Of a DNA stretch of 64,000 nucleotides, positions 51,709-63,224 are shown in pieces; within the stretch, counting starts at the first letter, position 1; every line of letters starts with the position of its first letter. The notes below the pieces were generated by a model. That model was not told the origin of the DNA, made no database searches, and was given only the letters and a program-made list of their open reading frames with translations. Position numbers and translations under genes: made by a program. Where the stretch lies: positions 11,722 to 75,721 of the forward strand of contig JAWWOO010000010.1 in assembly GCA_033851545.1 (NCBI GenBank). Reading direction: 5' to 3'. The DNA is from JAWWOL01 sp033851545 (GTDB lineage: Bacteria; Actinomycetota; Actinomycetes; JAWWOL01).

Positions 51709-52578
51709 GTGGCCAGCAGCAAGGACCGCGAGCGCGAGCTCGCCCGTCAGCGCTACCAGCGCCAGCTCGAGCGGCGGGCCGCTGCTCGGGCCAAGGGGCG
51801 CCAGCGGCTGTTGGTCGGCATGACGGTTCTCGCCGTGGTCGCGGTGATCGCGGCGGTGGCCATCGTGGCGGCGCTCAACAACAGCGGCTCACCCGCGGCC
51901 GCCGTCGGCTCGGCCGGCACTGCGAGCGCCAACCCCAGCACCGCGGCCTCCGCTGCACCCTCCGGCACCGCGTCGGCCGCGGCCTCGGCGACCGCCTCTG
52001 GCCCCGCGCCCGCAGCCCTGAAGTGCACGACTCCCCCGGCCAAGCCGGCCAAGCCGCTGTCGTTCTCTGCCGAGCCGGCGATGACAATCGACACCAAGGC
52101 CACCTACATCGCCACCATCACGACGAACTGCGGTGTCATCAAGGCCGAGCTGTACGCGGCCAAGGCGCCGCACACGGTCAACTCGTTCGCGTTCCTTGCC
52201 GGCAAGGGTTACTTCACCGACGTGCCCTGCCACCGGCTGACCACGTCCGGCATCTTCGTCCTGCAGTGCGGCGACCCGACCGGCACCGGCTCCGGCGGCC
52301 CGGGCTACTCGTTCAAGGACGAGAACCTGACCGGTGCGACGTACGGCCCTGGTGTCCTGGCGATGGCGAACAGCGGCGCCAACACCAACGGCAGCCAGTT
52401 CTTCATCAACTACAAGGCCAGCACCCTCTCGCCGAACTACACGCCCTTTGGCAAGATCACCCAGGGCCTCGACATCGTGGCCGCGATCGGCGCCAAGGGT
52501 GCTGCCGGTGGCGGTGGCGACGGTGCCCCTAATCAGCCGGTCAGCATCCTGTCGTTCACGGTCACCAAGACGTCCTGA
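51709..52578 (+). CDS. ppiB: Membrane-anchored cyclophilin-type peptidyl-prolyl isomerase
   Basis: 289 residues. A basic cytoplasmic N terminus (KDRERELARQRYQRQLERR), one membrane helix (about 36-57), an Ala/Ser/Thr-rich linker (60-105), then a cyclophilin domain: TNCGVIKAELYAAKAPHTVN, YFTDVPCHRL, QCGDPTGTGSGGPGY, LAMANSGANTNGSQFFIN and the C-terminal YTPFGKITQGLDIV. It would fold exported proteins. The catalytic Arg position reads CHRL, as expected. It stands opposite to relA and hisS, as M. tuberculosis Rv2582 does. Confidence 0.93.
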   Translation: MASSKDRERELARQRYQRQLERRAAARAKGRQRLLVGMTVLAVVAVIAAVAIVAALNNSGSPAAAVGSAGTASANPSTAASAAPSGTASAAASATASGPAPAALKCTTPPAKPAKPLSFSAEPAMTIDTKATYIATITTNCGVIKAELYAAKAPHTVNSFAFLAGKGYFTDVPCHRLTTSGIFVLQCGDPTGTGSGGPGYSFKDENLTGATYGPGVLAMANSGANTNGSQFFINYKASTLSPNYTPFGKITQGLDIVAAIGAKGAAGGGGDGAPNQPVSILSFTVTKTS

Positions 52579-52588
52579 GGGAGGACCC

Positions 52589-53104
52589 GTGGGGGGTCAA
52601 GCGGTGGTGGCGCCGGTCCTTCTGGACGACGACGAGCTGGAAGTTCTCCGCCTCAGCAAGGCAAGGAGGGTGGGCTCTGATCTCGGCTTGATCGGCGCCT
52701 GGCTGGTCCTGCTGTCCGCACCGCCCCACTTCCTATGGGTGGACGTGTCGGCACTCCTCATCTTCATAGGGGTGGTGATTCTGAAGCACCGCAGCGGAGG
52801 GCGAGACGGACTCGAGCTGCACAGCGCCTTCCTGGTCGTGCGACGCGGCTGGACCGGTTGGGCGGCAGCCGCGTGCGATATCGAGGACATTCGCCTCGAG
52901 CGGCGCTGGCCGTGGTCGAGCCGGAACCTGACGATCGCGATGAAGAACGGCAAGCGGCACATCGCGCACTCGGCCGGTCGTAGCGAGGGCCTGTTCAAGG
53001 AGACCTTCGACCGTGACCTGCAGCGGGTACGTGACTGGTGGCTGGCCAACCGCGACCTGGACGTGGTCGTCATCCAGGTCGACCGCACTCGGGGAGCGGC
53101 GTAG
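52589..53104 (+). CDS. Membrane protein with PH-like segment, unknown function
   Basis: 171 residues. Two adjacent hydrophobic helices (about 32-68, LGLIGAWLVLLSAPPHFL and ALLIFIGVVIL), then a beta-rich part with LELHSAFLVVRRGW, IEDIRLERRWPWSS and NLTIAMKNGKRHIAH that resembles bacterial PH (YdbT-like) domains. GGGAGG four bases before the GTG sets the start 10 bases after ppiB, so the two are co-transcribed. Its stop is three bases from the convergent relA stop. Function unknown. Confidence 0.72.
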   Translation: MGGQAVVAPVLLDDDELEVLRLSKARRVGSDLGLIGAWLVLLSAPPHFLWVDVSALLIFIGVVILKHRSGGRDGLELHSAFLVVRRGWTGWAAAACDIEDIRLERRWPWSSRNLTIAMKNGKRHIAHSAGRSEGLFKETFDRDLQRVRDWWLANRDLDVVVIQVDRTRGAA

Positions 53105-53107
53105 TCC

Positions 53108-55585
<2,478 letters not shown>

Positions 55586-55651
55586 GCGCGGCTCCTAGCG
55601 GGGAGGGATACACCGATACTAACGGCCCGAAGCCCCGGAGATTCCGGTTCC

Positions 55652-56200
55652 TTAAACGGTGATCAGCGCCTGGACCTCGACGTCCGCAAGCCGGTCCCGG
55701 CCGCCGAGGAACCCGAGCTCGATCAGCACGGCGATCCCGACGACCACACCACCGGCCTGGTGCACGAGGTCCATCGCCGCGGCGGCGGTCCCGCCGGTCG
55801 CCAGGACGTCGTCGACCAGCAGCACCCGGTCGCCGGGCGTGAACGCACCCCTCTGAACCTCGAGCGTCGCCGTCCCGTACTCGAGGTCGTAGGTCGTGCC
55901 GAACGTCTCCCCCGGCAGCTTGCCCTGCTTGCGTACGGGGACGAAGCCGGCGCCGAGCCGGTAGGCGACCGGCGCGGCCACGATGAAGCCGCGGGCCTCG
56001 ATGCCGACCACCTTGTCGACCTGGCCGCCGGGCGCGTGCTCCCCGCCGTACTCCGCCAGCGCGTTGACCATCGCGGTGTAGGCCTCGTGGTCGGCCAGCA
56101 GCGGCGCGATGTCCTTGAACAGCACCCCGGGTAGCGGGTAGTCCGGGACGTCCCGCACCCGCGCCGCCAGGAAGGCGGACAGGTCGGGGCGTTCGGTCAC
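55652..56200 (-). CDS. apt: Adenine phosphoribosyltransferase
   Basis: 182 residues. PRPP-binding loop VLLVDDVLATGGTAAAA, N-terminal RDVPDYPLPGVLFKDIAPLL and VVGIEARGFIVAAPVA are typical. Recycles adenine to AMP. The GTG at 56200 overlaps the secF stop as GTGA. 66 bases separate it from relA. Confidence 0.95.
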   Translation of the reverse strand: MTERPDLSAFLAARVRDVPDYPLPGVLFKDIAPLLADHEAYTAMVNALAEYGGEHAPGGQVDKVVGIEARGFIVAAPVAYRLGAGFVPVRKQGKLPGETFGTTYDLEYGTATLEVQRGAFTPGDRVLLVDDVLATGGTAAAAMDLVHQAGGVVVGIAVLIELGFLGGRDRLADVEVQALITV

Positions 56201-57387
56201 CGGCGGCGCTTGGTGCCCGGACGGCCGCCCGGCTTGGCCCGGCGCACCGGTGGCCGGGTCGGTCCGCTGCTGCGGGCCGCTCCCGTACGGGTGAGCTCGA
56301 CGCCCTCGTCCTCGACGGGCACCGCGGGTCCGCCGGCGGCCTCGGCGGTCGAGCTGCCCTCGCGGGCGGCCTTGGCCTCGGCCGCCTCACGCTGCGCGAC
56401 CTTCTTGCGCAGCGCGATCATCGCCGGTTCGCGCTCCTTGAGCTCGGTCAGCAACGGGGTGGCGACGAAGATCGAGGAGTAGGCGCCGGTCGCCAGACCG
56501 ATGAACAGGGCCAGGGCGAGGTCCTTGAGCGTGCCGGCACCGAGCAGGCCGACGCCGATGAACAGCAGGCCGGCCACCGGCAGCAGCGCGATGATCGAGG
56601 TGTTGATCGAGCGGACCAGGGTCTGGTTGACGGCGAGGTTGGCCGCCTGGCTGTAGGTCAGCTTGCTGCCGGCGCCGATCCCGGCGGTGTTCTCCCGCAC
56701 CTTGTCGAACACCACGACGGTGTCGTAGAGCGAGTAACCGAGGATGGTCAGCAGGGCGACGACGGTGGCCGGGCTGACCTCGAAACCGACCAGCGAGTAG
56801 ATGCCGGCGGTGATCAACAGGTCGTGGATCAACGCGATGATCGCCGCGGCGGCCATCTTGGGCTGGAACCGGATCGACAGATAGATGACCACCACGATCA
56901 GGAACACGATCAGGGACTCGATCGCCTTCTTGGTGATCTGGTTGCCCCAGGTGGCGCCGACCGTGTTGAGGCTGATCGAGGACTTCGGGACCTTGAACGC
57001 CTTCGACAGCGCGTCCTCGACCTGGTTGACCTGGTTCGAGCTGCCCTTGTCCGAGCCGTTGGTGAGGATCCCGGTCGTGATCCGCACGTGCTTGGTTGAC
57101 CCGGTGCCGATGTTCTGGATGACGACCTTGTCACCACTGAGGCCGACGGTCTTCATCGCGGCTGTGGTCTGGGAGATGCTGGTCACCCCGGGGACCTCGA
57201 ACTGGGTGCCGCCCTTGAAGTCGATGGAGGGCTTGATCCCGATGAAGATCAGGCTCAGCAGGCTGACCAACATGACGGCGCCCGACAGCGCGTACCACCG
57301 CCGGCGACGGCCGATGAAGTCGTACGAGATGTCGCCGGCGTAGAGCCGATGGGCGATGTTGCGCAATCCTCGGCTGGCCATCGTCAC
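56197..57387 (-). CDS. secF: Protein translocase subunit SecF
   Basis: 396 residues. SecF motifs: IGIKPSIDFKGGTQFEV after the first helix, LIVFLIVVVIYLSIRFQPKMAAAAIIALIHD, GFEVSPATVVALLTILGYSLYDTVVVFDKVREN and QTLVRSINTSIIALLPVAGLLFIGV. Six helices. C-terminal tail is basic and Pro/Ala-rich. With SecD it pulls secreted proteins out at the expense of the proton gradient. GTG at 57387 overlaps the secD stop as GTGA. Confidence 0.95.
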   Translation of the reverse strand: MTMASRGLRNIAHRLYAGDISYDFIGRRRRWYALSGAVMLVSLLSLIFIGIKPSIDFKGGTQFEVPGVTSISQTTAAMKTVGLSGDKVVIQNIGTGSTKHVRITTGILTNGSDKGSSNQVNQVEDALSKAFKVPKSSISLNTVGATWGNQITKKAIESLIVFLIVVVIYLSIRFQPKMAAAAIIALIHDLLITAGIYSLVGFEVSPATVVALLTILGYSLYDTVVVFDKVRENTAGIGAGSKLTYSQAANLAVNQTLVRSINTSIIALLPVAGLLFIGVGLLGAGTLKDLALALFIGLATGAYSSIFVATPLLTELKEREPAMIALRKKVAQREAAEAKAAREGSSTAEAAGGPAVPVEDEGVELTRTGAARSSGPTRPPVRRAKPGGRPGTKRRR

Positions 57388-59246
57388 GCCTCCTTCGGTG
57401 CGGGACGGGCAGGACCGGCGGGGTTGGCGGAACCGCCGGTGCCGAGGACGCGTTGCCGGCCGAGCCCGGAGAACTTCCCGCCCGAACCGTACAGCTTGGT
57501 CTTGGCTAGCACGGAGATGAGCGGCTTGGTGAAGAAGAAGACCACGAACAGGTCGGTGATGGTGGACAGGCCGAGGGTGAACGCGAAGCCTCGGACGTTG
57601 CCGACGCTGAGCCAGTAGAGGATCGCCGCGGCGAGCAGGGACACCGTGTCGGCAGAGATGATCGTCCGCCGGGCGCGGACCCAGGCTCGTTCGGCACCGC
57701 TGCGTAGGGTGCGACCCTCCCTGACTTCGTCACGTAGTCGTTCGAAGTAGACGACGAACGAGTCCGCGGTGATACCGACCGCCACGATGAAACCGGCGAT
57801 GCCGGCCAGCGAGAGCCGGTAGCCGATCTGTCCGCCGAGGTAGGTGACCGACGCGTACGTGGTGAGTGCCGAGACCAGCAGCGAGGCGACCGTCACCAGT
57901 CCGAGGCCGCGGTAGTAGAGCAGCGAGTAGAGGACCACCAGGCCGAGCCCGATGCCACCGGCGATCAGACCGCCCCGGAGCTGGTCCGAGCCGAGCGTCG
58001 GCGAGATCTCCGCGACCGTCTCCTTGGTGAGCGTCACGTCCAGGGAGCCGAAGTTGAGGACCTGGGCCAAGGCCTCGGTGTCAGCCTGGGTGAAGCCGCC
58101 GGTCCCACCGGTGATCTGGGCGTTACCTCCGGTGATGGCCTGCTGGATCACGGGCGCAGACTCGACCACGCCGTCCAGCACCACGGCCACCTGGTTCAGT
58201 GGGGAGGCCAGGGAGGTGACCTTGGTCGTCAACGTGCCGAAGTGGTCGGCACCCGCGCCGGTGAAGTTCAGCTGCACCAACCAGCCCTGAGTCGCATCGT
58301 TCATGGACGAGGCGCTCTTCACGTCCTTACCGGTCATGTACGACGGCGCCAGGATGTAGATCTGGCTGCCGTCCCGGGCGCAGGCCGCGAGAGGCTGGGC
58401 CGGGTCGTCGAGCTGGAGCGCCTCGACGGCGTTGAGCTTGTCCTTGGTGCAGTTGCCGAGAGCAGTGACCTGCTTCTGGATCTGGCCGCCCGTCGTGCAG
58501 CCAGTGGGGAAGTTGGTGGTCAGGTTGATCGTCGGACAGGGACCAGCCGGCTGGGTCGCCGTCGGCGTCGGCGTCGCTGCGGCGGCAGAGCCGCTGGGGG
58601 TCGCCCCGCTCGCCGTCGCCGTCGGGGTCGGGGTCGGGGTGGTGGGTGCGGCCGAGGTCGTCGCGGCCGCACCGCTGGTTGCGCCAGCCGCCGTGAGCGC
58701 GTCGGAGAGCGCGCGCCCGTTGCTGGTCGGGCTGGGCTTGACCGCGGGAGCCGAGGAGGTCGTCGTAGCGGGCGCCTTGGTTGTCGTGGCCGGCGCCGAG
58801 GTGGTGCCGGCGGAGGTCGTCGGCGCAGCGGTCCCGCTCGGCGTGGCGCTGGCCGAGGGCGCCGGCGTGGCACTCACCGGGATGGTGGTCAGCACCTGGC
58901 GGAACCGCAGCTGCGCCGTGGTCCCGATCAGGCTGATCAGGTTGTTGCTGCTGCTGCCGGGGACGTCGACCTCGATGTTGCCACCGATGACGGAGACCTC
59001 GGCCTCCGAGACGCCGATGCCGTTGACCCGGGTCCGGATCACGTCCACCGCCTGGTTGAGCTGGGCCTGGGTGACCTTCTGGCCGTGCGGCAGCGACGGC
59101 TTGAGGATGGCAGTGGCGCCGCCCTGGAGGTCGAGACCGAGCCTGGGGGTCCAGCTCCCGCCGGTGGCGACGCCCGCGTAGAGCAGGGCGATCACCGCGA
59201 AGCAGGCAGCGAGCCACCGCCAGGGCTGCGGTGTCCTGGAAGCCAC
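57384..59246 (-). CDS. secD: Protein translocase subunit SecD with large low-complexity insert
   Basis: 620 residues. LGLDLQGGATAIL, VNGIGVSEAEVSVIGGNIEVDVPG, then after a long insert LNFTGAGADHFGTLT, AQITGGTGGFTQADTEALAQVLNFGSLDV, and the six-helix core with YRLSLAGIAGFIVAVGITADSFVVYFERLRDE. Residues 124-236 are a Thr/Ala/Pro/Ser insert in the extracytoplasmic P1 region, longer than in most SecD. GTG at 59246 with GAGGAG upstream. Gap of 102 bases to yajC. Confidence 0.95.
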   Translation of the reverse strand: MASRTPQPWRWLAACFAVIALLYAGVATGGSWTPRLGLDLQGGATAILKPSLPHGQKVTQAQLNQAVDVIRTRVNGIGVSEAEVSVIGGNIEVDVPGSSSNNLISLIGTTAQLRFRQVLTTIPVSATPAPSASATPSGTAAPTTSAGTTSAPATTTKAPATTTSSAPAVKPSPTSNGRALSDALTAAGATSGAAATTSAAPTTPTPTPTATASGATPSGSAAAATPTPTATQPAGPCPTINLTTNFPTGCTTGGQIQKQVTALGNCTKDKLNAVEALQLDDPAQPLAACARDGSQIYILAPSYMTGKDVKSASSMNDATQGWLVQLNFTGAGADHFGTLTTKVTSLASPLNQVAVVLDGVVESAPVIQQAITGGNAQITGGTGGFTQADTEALAQVLNFGSLDVTLTKETVAEISPTLGSDQLRGGLIAGGIGLGLVVLYSLLYYRGLGLVTVASLLVSALTTYASVTYLGGQIGYRLSLAGIAGFIVAVGITADSFVVYFERLRDEVREGRTLRSGAERAWVRARRTIISADTVSLLAAAILYWLSVGNVRGFAFTLGLSTITDLFVVFFFTKPLISVLAKTKLYGSGGKFSGLGRQRVLGTGGSANPAGPARPAPKEA

Positions 59247-59348
59247 GGACCACTCCTCGATTCACGCCGCGGACGGCGATCGACAGCCGGGCAGGTGCCC
59301 AGCCTCGGGTTGTGCTGCTGTTTGGTGCCGAACGAGTATTGCGGTTTG

Positions 59349-59810
59349 TCAGCTGTCGGACGAGGACCGCGCCGGGTCCTCGCGGTGCGGCTTCTCAAGA
59401 ACCACCGAGGACGGGGCCACGTCGTCGTGGTCGTGGTCATGATCGGAATCGGAGTCGTGGTCGTGCTCGGCTGTCTCCTGCGAGCCCTCCTCCTCCTCCT
59501 GGTCCACGGCCGGGGCGAGCCGGGTGACCGCAGCCTTGGCGAAGGTGATGATGACGTCGTCGTCGACCTCGAGGTCGTAGGTGGCGTCATCGACGGCGAC
59601 CACGGTCGCGTACATGCCGGAGGTGGTGATCACCCGGCTGCCGACGACGATGCTCTGCCCGCCGGCGGCACGGTTGCGTGCGTTGCGCTGGCTGCGCCGG
59701 AACAGGAAGAACAGCACCAGCCCGAACAGCACGACCAGGAGGAATCCGCTGCCACCGGAGTTGCCCTTGGCGGTTGACGCCGCGAGGACCGACGACGGAG
59801 GGACGGGCAC
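59349..59810 (-). CDS. yajC: Preprotein translocase subunit YajC with His/Asp-rich tail
   Basis: 153 residues from the GTG at 59810, which has AAAGG upstream. A short leader, one membrane helix (about 22-37), the YajC core (GGQSIVVGSRVITTSGMYATVVAV ... EVDDDVIITFAKAAVTRL), then an acidic tail. Residues 116-130 read HDHDSDSDHDHDHDD. Such a tail is unusual for YajC and could bind divalent metal. It accompanies SecDF, helping late steps of secretion. Starts in frame further upstream (59870) lack ribosome sites. Confidence 0.85.
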   Translation of the reverse strand: MPVPPSSVLAASTAKGNSGGSGFLLVVLFGLVLFFLFRRSQRNARNRAAGGQSIVVGSRVITTSGMYATVVAVDDATYDLEVDDDVIITFAKAAVTRLAPAVDQEEEEGSQETAEHDHDSDSDHDHDHDDVAPSSVVLEKPHREDPARSSSDS

Positions 59811-59940
59811 GATGCTGCCTTTCGATGATGATCGAGTGGTGCCGGCCGGGACTGGCGTACGCATGGGCACGGCGGGGCGAGTCTAGGTCAGCGGGGCGGT
59901 GCCGACAAAGGAACGAGCAGTGGGCCGACCCGGTTCCCGC

Positions 59941-61056
59941 TCAGGCCGGCTCGGCGGGTCGGGCTTCGAACAGGCTCGGAGTGCCTTCGGGACCGACGCC
60001 CGCCACCCCGGTCATCGCGGAGATCGGCGGCTTGAGCCCGAGATGCTCCCAGGCCGCGGCTGTGGCAACCCGCCCGCGCGGAGTGCGGGCCAGCATGCCC
60101 GTACGGACCAGGAACGGCTCGCAGACCTCCTCGACCGTCTCCGGCTCCTCGGCGACGGCGACCGCGAGGGTGGACAGACCGACCGGTCCCCCGCCGAACC
60201 TTCGGAGCAGCGCATCGAGGACCGCCAGGTCCAGCCGGTCCAGGCCCAGCTCGTCGACCTCGTACACGGCCAGCGCGGCGCGGGCAGTCCTGCGGTCAAG
60301 CACACCATCACCGCGGACCTCCCCGAAGTCGCGTACGCGGCGCAACAGCCGGTTGGCGATCCGCGGTGTCCCGCGGGAGCGCCCGGCGATCTCGGCGGCG
60401 CCGTCGGGGCGCAGGTCGACGCCGAGCAGCTGGGCGGAGCGCTTGAGCACCTGCTCGAGCTCCTCGGCCTGGTAGAAGTCGAGGTGGGCGGTGAAGCCGA
60501 AGCGGTCACGCAGCGGGCTCGGCAGCAGACCAGCCCTGGTCGTGGCCCCGACCAGGGTGAACGGAGCGACGTCGAGCGGGATGGCCGTGGCTCCGGGGCC
60601 CTTGCCCACGATCACGTCGACCCGGAAGTCCTCCATGGCGACGTAGAGCAGCTCCTCGGCCGGCCGCGCCATGCGGTGGATCTCGTCGAGGAAGAGCACC
60701 TCGCCCTCGTTGAGGGTGGACAGCAAGGCGGCGAGGTCGCCGGCCCGCTCGATGGCCGGTCCGCTGGTGATCCGCAGCGGCGCGCCCAGCTCGGCGGCGA
60801 TGATCATCGCCATCGTGGTCTTGCCGAGACCGGGCGGTCCGGAGAGCAGGATGTGGTCCGGCGGCCGGCCGCGGCGCATGGCACCCTCGAGCACCAGCGA
60901 CAGCTGCTCGCGAACCCGGTGCTGGCCGACGAACTCGTCCAGCGTCTTGGGCCGCAGCGCGTTCTCGACCTGTCGCTCGTCGACCAGGGCGAACGGCGAG
61001 ACCGGGTCGTCCTCAAGGTGGACGGACTCCGTGAGGTCGTACGAGTCGTCGGTCAT
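59941..61056 (-). CDS. ruvB: Holliday junction branch-migration helicase RuvB
   Basis: 371 residues. Walker A SGPPGLGKTTMAMI, Walker B EVLFLDEIHRM, sensor GATTRAGLLPSPLRDRFG, and the C-terminal winged-helix with FLVRTGMLARTPRGRVAT. A hexameric motor that moves Holliday junctions with RuvA. ATG at 61056 overlaps the ruvA stop as ATGA. 70 bases lie between its end and the yajC start. Confidence 0.97.
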   Translation of the reverse strand: MTDDSYDLTESVHLEDDPVSPFALVDERQVENALRPKTLDEFVGQHRVREQLSLVLEGAMRRGRPPDHILLSGPPGLGKTTMAMIIAAELGAPLRITSGPAIERAGDLAALLSTLNEGEVLFLDEIHRMARPAEELLYVAMEDFRVDVIVGKGPGATAIPLDVAPFTLVGATTRAGLLPSPLRDRFGFTAHLDFYQAEELEQVLKRSAQLLGVDLRPDGAAEIAGRSRGTPRIANRLLRRVRDFGEVRGDGVLDRRTARAALAVYEVDELGLDRLDLAVLDALLRRFGGGPVGLSTLAVAVAEEPETVEEVCEPFLVRTGMLARTPRGRVATAAAWEHLGLKPPISAMTGVAGVGPEGTPSLFEARPAEPA

Positions 61057-61667
61057 GACCGGCTCAGGGTACGCAGGGCGGCGCGGAGCAGTGCGGTCAC
61101 GTCCGCCGTCGCGGCGGCTTCGTCGGCGGCGATCACCTCGACGGCCTGGTCGGCCTCGCGCGCGGAGTAGCCGAGGCCGACTAGGGCCGCGCGGACCTGG
61201 GGCTGCCAGTCGGGCTCGGGCGAGAGGTCGCCTGCCGTCGGCACCACGCTCGACGGCAGGACACCGAGGGCGAGCACCTTGTCCTTGAGCTCGATGACGA
61301 TCCGGGCGGCGCCCTTACGGCCGATGCCGGGCACCCGGACCAGCGCATCGAGGTCCTCGTACGCGATCGCCTGCTTGAGGGCGGCGGGGCGGAGTACGGC
61401 GAGCGCAGCCTGGGCCAGCTTGGGCCCGACGCCTGTGGCGCTCTGCAGCAGCTCGAAGCAGGCCTTCTCCTCGTCGTCGCCGAAGCCATAGAGGGTCAGC
61501 GCGTCCTCGCGTACGACCAACGAGGTGGACAGCCGGGTCGCATCGCCGAGTCGCAGCCCGGACAACGTCGCCGGCGTGCAATGGACCAGCAGACCTACGC
61601 CGCCGACCTCGACAACCGCCGCGTCGAGGGTCATCGAGAGCACCCGGCCGGCGACACTCGCGATCAT
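61053..61667 (-). CDS. ruvA: Holliday junction DNA-binding protein RuvA
   Basis: 204 residues. N-terminal OB domain (MIASVAGRVLSMTLDAAVVEV ... GVGLLVHCTP), two helix-hairpin-helix parts (ATGVGPKLAQAALAVL; VPGIGRKGAARIVIEL) and the C-terminal RuvB-binding helices (ALVGLGYSAREADQAVEVI). ATG at 61667 overlaps the ruvC stop as ATGA. Confidence 0.96.
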   Translation of the reverse strand: MIASVAGRVLSMTLDAAVVEVGGVGLLVHCTPATLSGLRLGDATRLSTSLVVREDALTLYGFGDDEEKACFELLQSATGVGPKLAQAALAVLRPAALKQAIAYEDLDALVRVPGIGRKGAARIVIELKDKVLALGVLPSSVVPTAGDLSPEPDWQPQVRAALVGLGYSAREADQAVEVIAADEAAATADVTALLRAALRTLSRS

Positions 61668-62227
61668 CGGGCGGCTGCCGGCGCTGGCACGGCCTTCACC
61701 GTGGGGGGCCGCAGTGGCGCGGTCTTGGCCATCGCGGCGGTCAGCTTGGCCTGAGCTCCGCCGCGCCAGACGTGGCAGATGGCCAGGGCCAGCGCGTCGG
61801 CCGCGTCAGCGGGCTTGGGCGCCGCATCCAGCCGGAGCAGTCGGGTGACCATGGCGGCAACCTGCGCCTTGTCCGCCCGCCCGTTGCCCGAGACGGCCGC
61901 CTTCACCTCGCTCGGCGTGTGCAGTGTCACCGGGATGCCGAACCGGGCCGCGCACACGATCGCCACCGCCCCCGCCTGGGCGGTCCCCATGACGGTGCGG
62001 ACGTTGTGCTGGCTGAACACCCGCTCGACCGCCACGGCCTCCGGCTGGTAACGCTCGATCCAGCTGACCAGGCCCCGCTCGAGCGCGATCAACCGGGCGC
62101 CGATGTCGTCGGTCGACGGGGTTCGCAGCACGTCGACGGCGATCAGGCTCAGCCGGCCCCCGGGAACGCCGTCCACCACGCCGACCCCGAGTCGGGTCAG
62201 GCCTGGGTCGACACCGAGCACACGCAC
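61664..62227 (-). CDS. ruvC: Crossover junction endodeoxyribonuclease RuvC
   Basis: 187 residues from the GTG at 62227. RNase H-like fold with catalytic Asp in VRVLGVDPGL, Glu in AVERVFSQHNVRT and the terminal Asp pair in KPADAADALALAICH. Resolves Holliday junctions. The frame runs to 62290, but that adds residues before the first strand; GGGAG upstream of 62227 supports the shorter form. An Ala/Pro-rich tail of about 25 residues follows the core. Confidence 0.95.
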   Translation of the reverse strand: MRVLGVDPGLTRLGVGVVDGVPGGRLSLIAVDVLRTPSTDDIGARLIALERGLVSWIERYQPEAVAVERVFSQHNVRTVMGTAQAGAVAIVCAARFGIPVTLHTPSEVKAAVSGNGRADKAQVAAMVTRLLRLDAAPKPADAADALALAICHVWRGGAQAKLTAAMAKTAPLRPPTVKAVPAPAAAR

Positions 62228-62267
62228 CTCTGGACTCCCAGCCTCGTCCGAACAGATGTTCGGAAGA

Positions 62268-63005
62268 TTACCCGGCCTCCGTCGCCCCACCGGTCACCTC
62301 CGGGGGCTGCGGCGTGTTGCGAGCATCGCCTTCGGTCGGCGGGGCATCGGCTCGGGCCTGGGCGCGCGCCTGGGCCTGTGCCGCTGCCCGAGCCTGTGCG
62401 TGCGCCTGCGCCTGCGCCTGTGCGTGCGCCTCTGCCCGTGCCGCTGCCCGCGCCTGTGCGTGCGCGTGTGCCCGCGCCTGTGCCTGCGCCTCTGCCTCCG
62501 CCCTGATCTGCACCTTGGTCCGCCGAACGCGACGCCTGCCCTGCAGCCGCCGCCACTCCGCCGTGAAGTCTGGTAGCGGTCGCTCCCCTGGCCTGGTCCG
62601 GCTGTACCACCAGTCCCGTTCGCTCCGGACCTTCCGCACGTCCAGATGCCCCAGCCAATGGCGCCCGCCGGCATCGAGGACGTGGTCGAGAGGGCGTCGG
62701 GTCACCGGCATGGCGAACAGGTCGATCACCCTGACGTGCAGACCCGCCGCCTCGACAAGCCGGACCACGAGCCCGAATGCGGGCGACGCAACCCGACCCG
62801 ACTCGATGTCGCCCACCACCGACTTGGGGACGCCGGCCCGCTCCGCAAGCTCTCGCTGCGACAAGTCCGCGTAGTGCCGCGCCGCGCGGAGCAGCGCCGG
62901 CGGCGACGGCAGCGGTGCAGTCAGGAGCGGATCCTGTCGCACGGCGGCGTCCCGTGCACGCGCCGCGGCTTCGTCCGCCTCCTGCTGCTCTGCGCCCTGG
63001 TCCAT
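62268..63005 (-). CDS. HTH (XRE-type) protein with long Ala/Gln/Arg/His repeat
   Basis: 245 residues. Residues 37-85 form an XRE helix-turn-helix (ALLRAARHYADLSQRELAERAGVP, then VVGDIESGRVASPAFG). Residues 90-160 are a conserved-looking domain (DVRKVRSERDWWYSRTRPGERPLPDF). Residues 168-220 are a low-complexity tract alternating Ala with Gln, Arg, His and Glu, followed by a Pro/Glu-rich end. Function unknown; it could be a small regulator with a helical tail. ATG at 63005. It follows yebC by 219 bases and a hairpin, so it has its own promoter region. Confidence 0.78.
   Translation of the reverse strand: MDQGAEQQEADEAAARARDAAVRQDPLLTAPLPSPPALLRAARHYADLSQRELAERAGVPKSVVGDIESGRVASPAFGLVVRLVEAAGLHVRVIDLFAMPVTRRPLDHVLDAGGRHWLGHLDVRKVRSERDWWYSRTRPGERPLPDFTAEWRRLQGRRRVRRTKVQIRAEAEAQAQARAHAHAQARAAARAEAHAQAQAQAHAQARAAAQAQARAQARADAPPTEGDARNTPQPPEVTGGATEAG
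62346..62504 (-). repeat. Coding minisatellite: short tandem repeat within the HTH gene
   Basis: About 160 bases built of near-identical 6-base units (GCCTGT/GCGTGC/GCGCCT on the plus strand), giving the Ala-X dipeptide tract. Copy number changes in multiples of six would keep the frame. Confidence 0.75.
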
Positions 63006-63126
63006 GAACCGAATCTGCTCGCGTCACGACCCCGAGCCAAGAGGGCGGCGCGGCCTGTGGAGGAAACGCCATCCTGTGGACAGACGAGCATCCCGAGAGC
63101 GCTGGGAATGGGAGCCTCCCCGGCGG

Positions 63127-63161
63127 CTCTGCGTTGCCCGTAGATCGCGGGCAACGCAGAG
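63127..63161 (-). terminator. Perfect 14-bp hairpin downstream of yebC
   Basis: Arms 63127-63140 and 63148-63161 pair without mismatch around a seven-base loop, 64 bases after the yebC stop. No T-run, but the strongest hairpin seen here. It probably ends the yebC message. Confidence 0.7.
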
Positions 63162-63224
63162 TCGCAGCAACAGGGAGTCCACACCGGACGAGGGGAACGG
63201 GCAGCGGTGCGGGACCGGCCGGTG

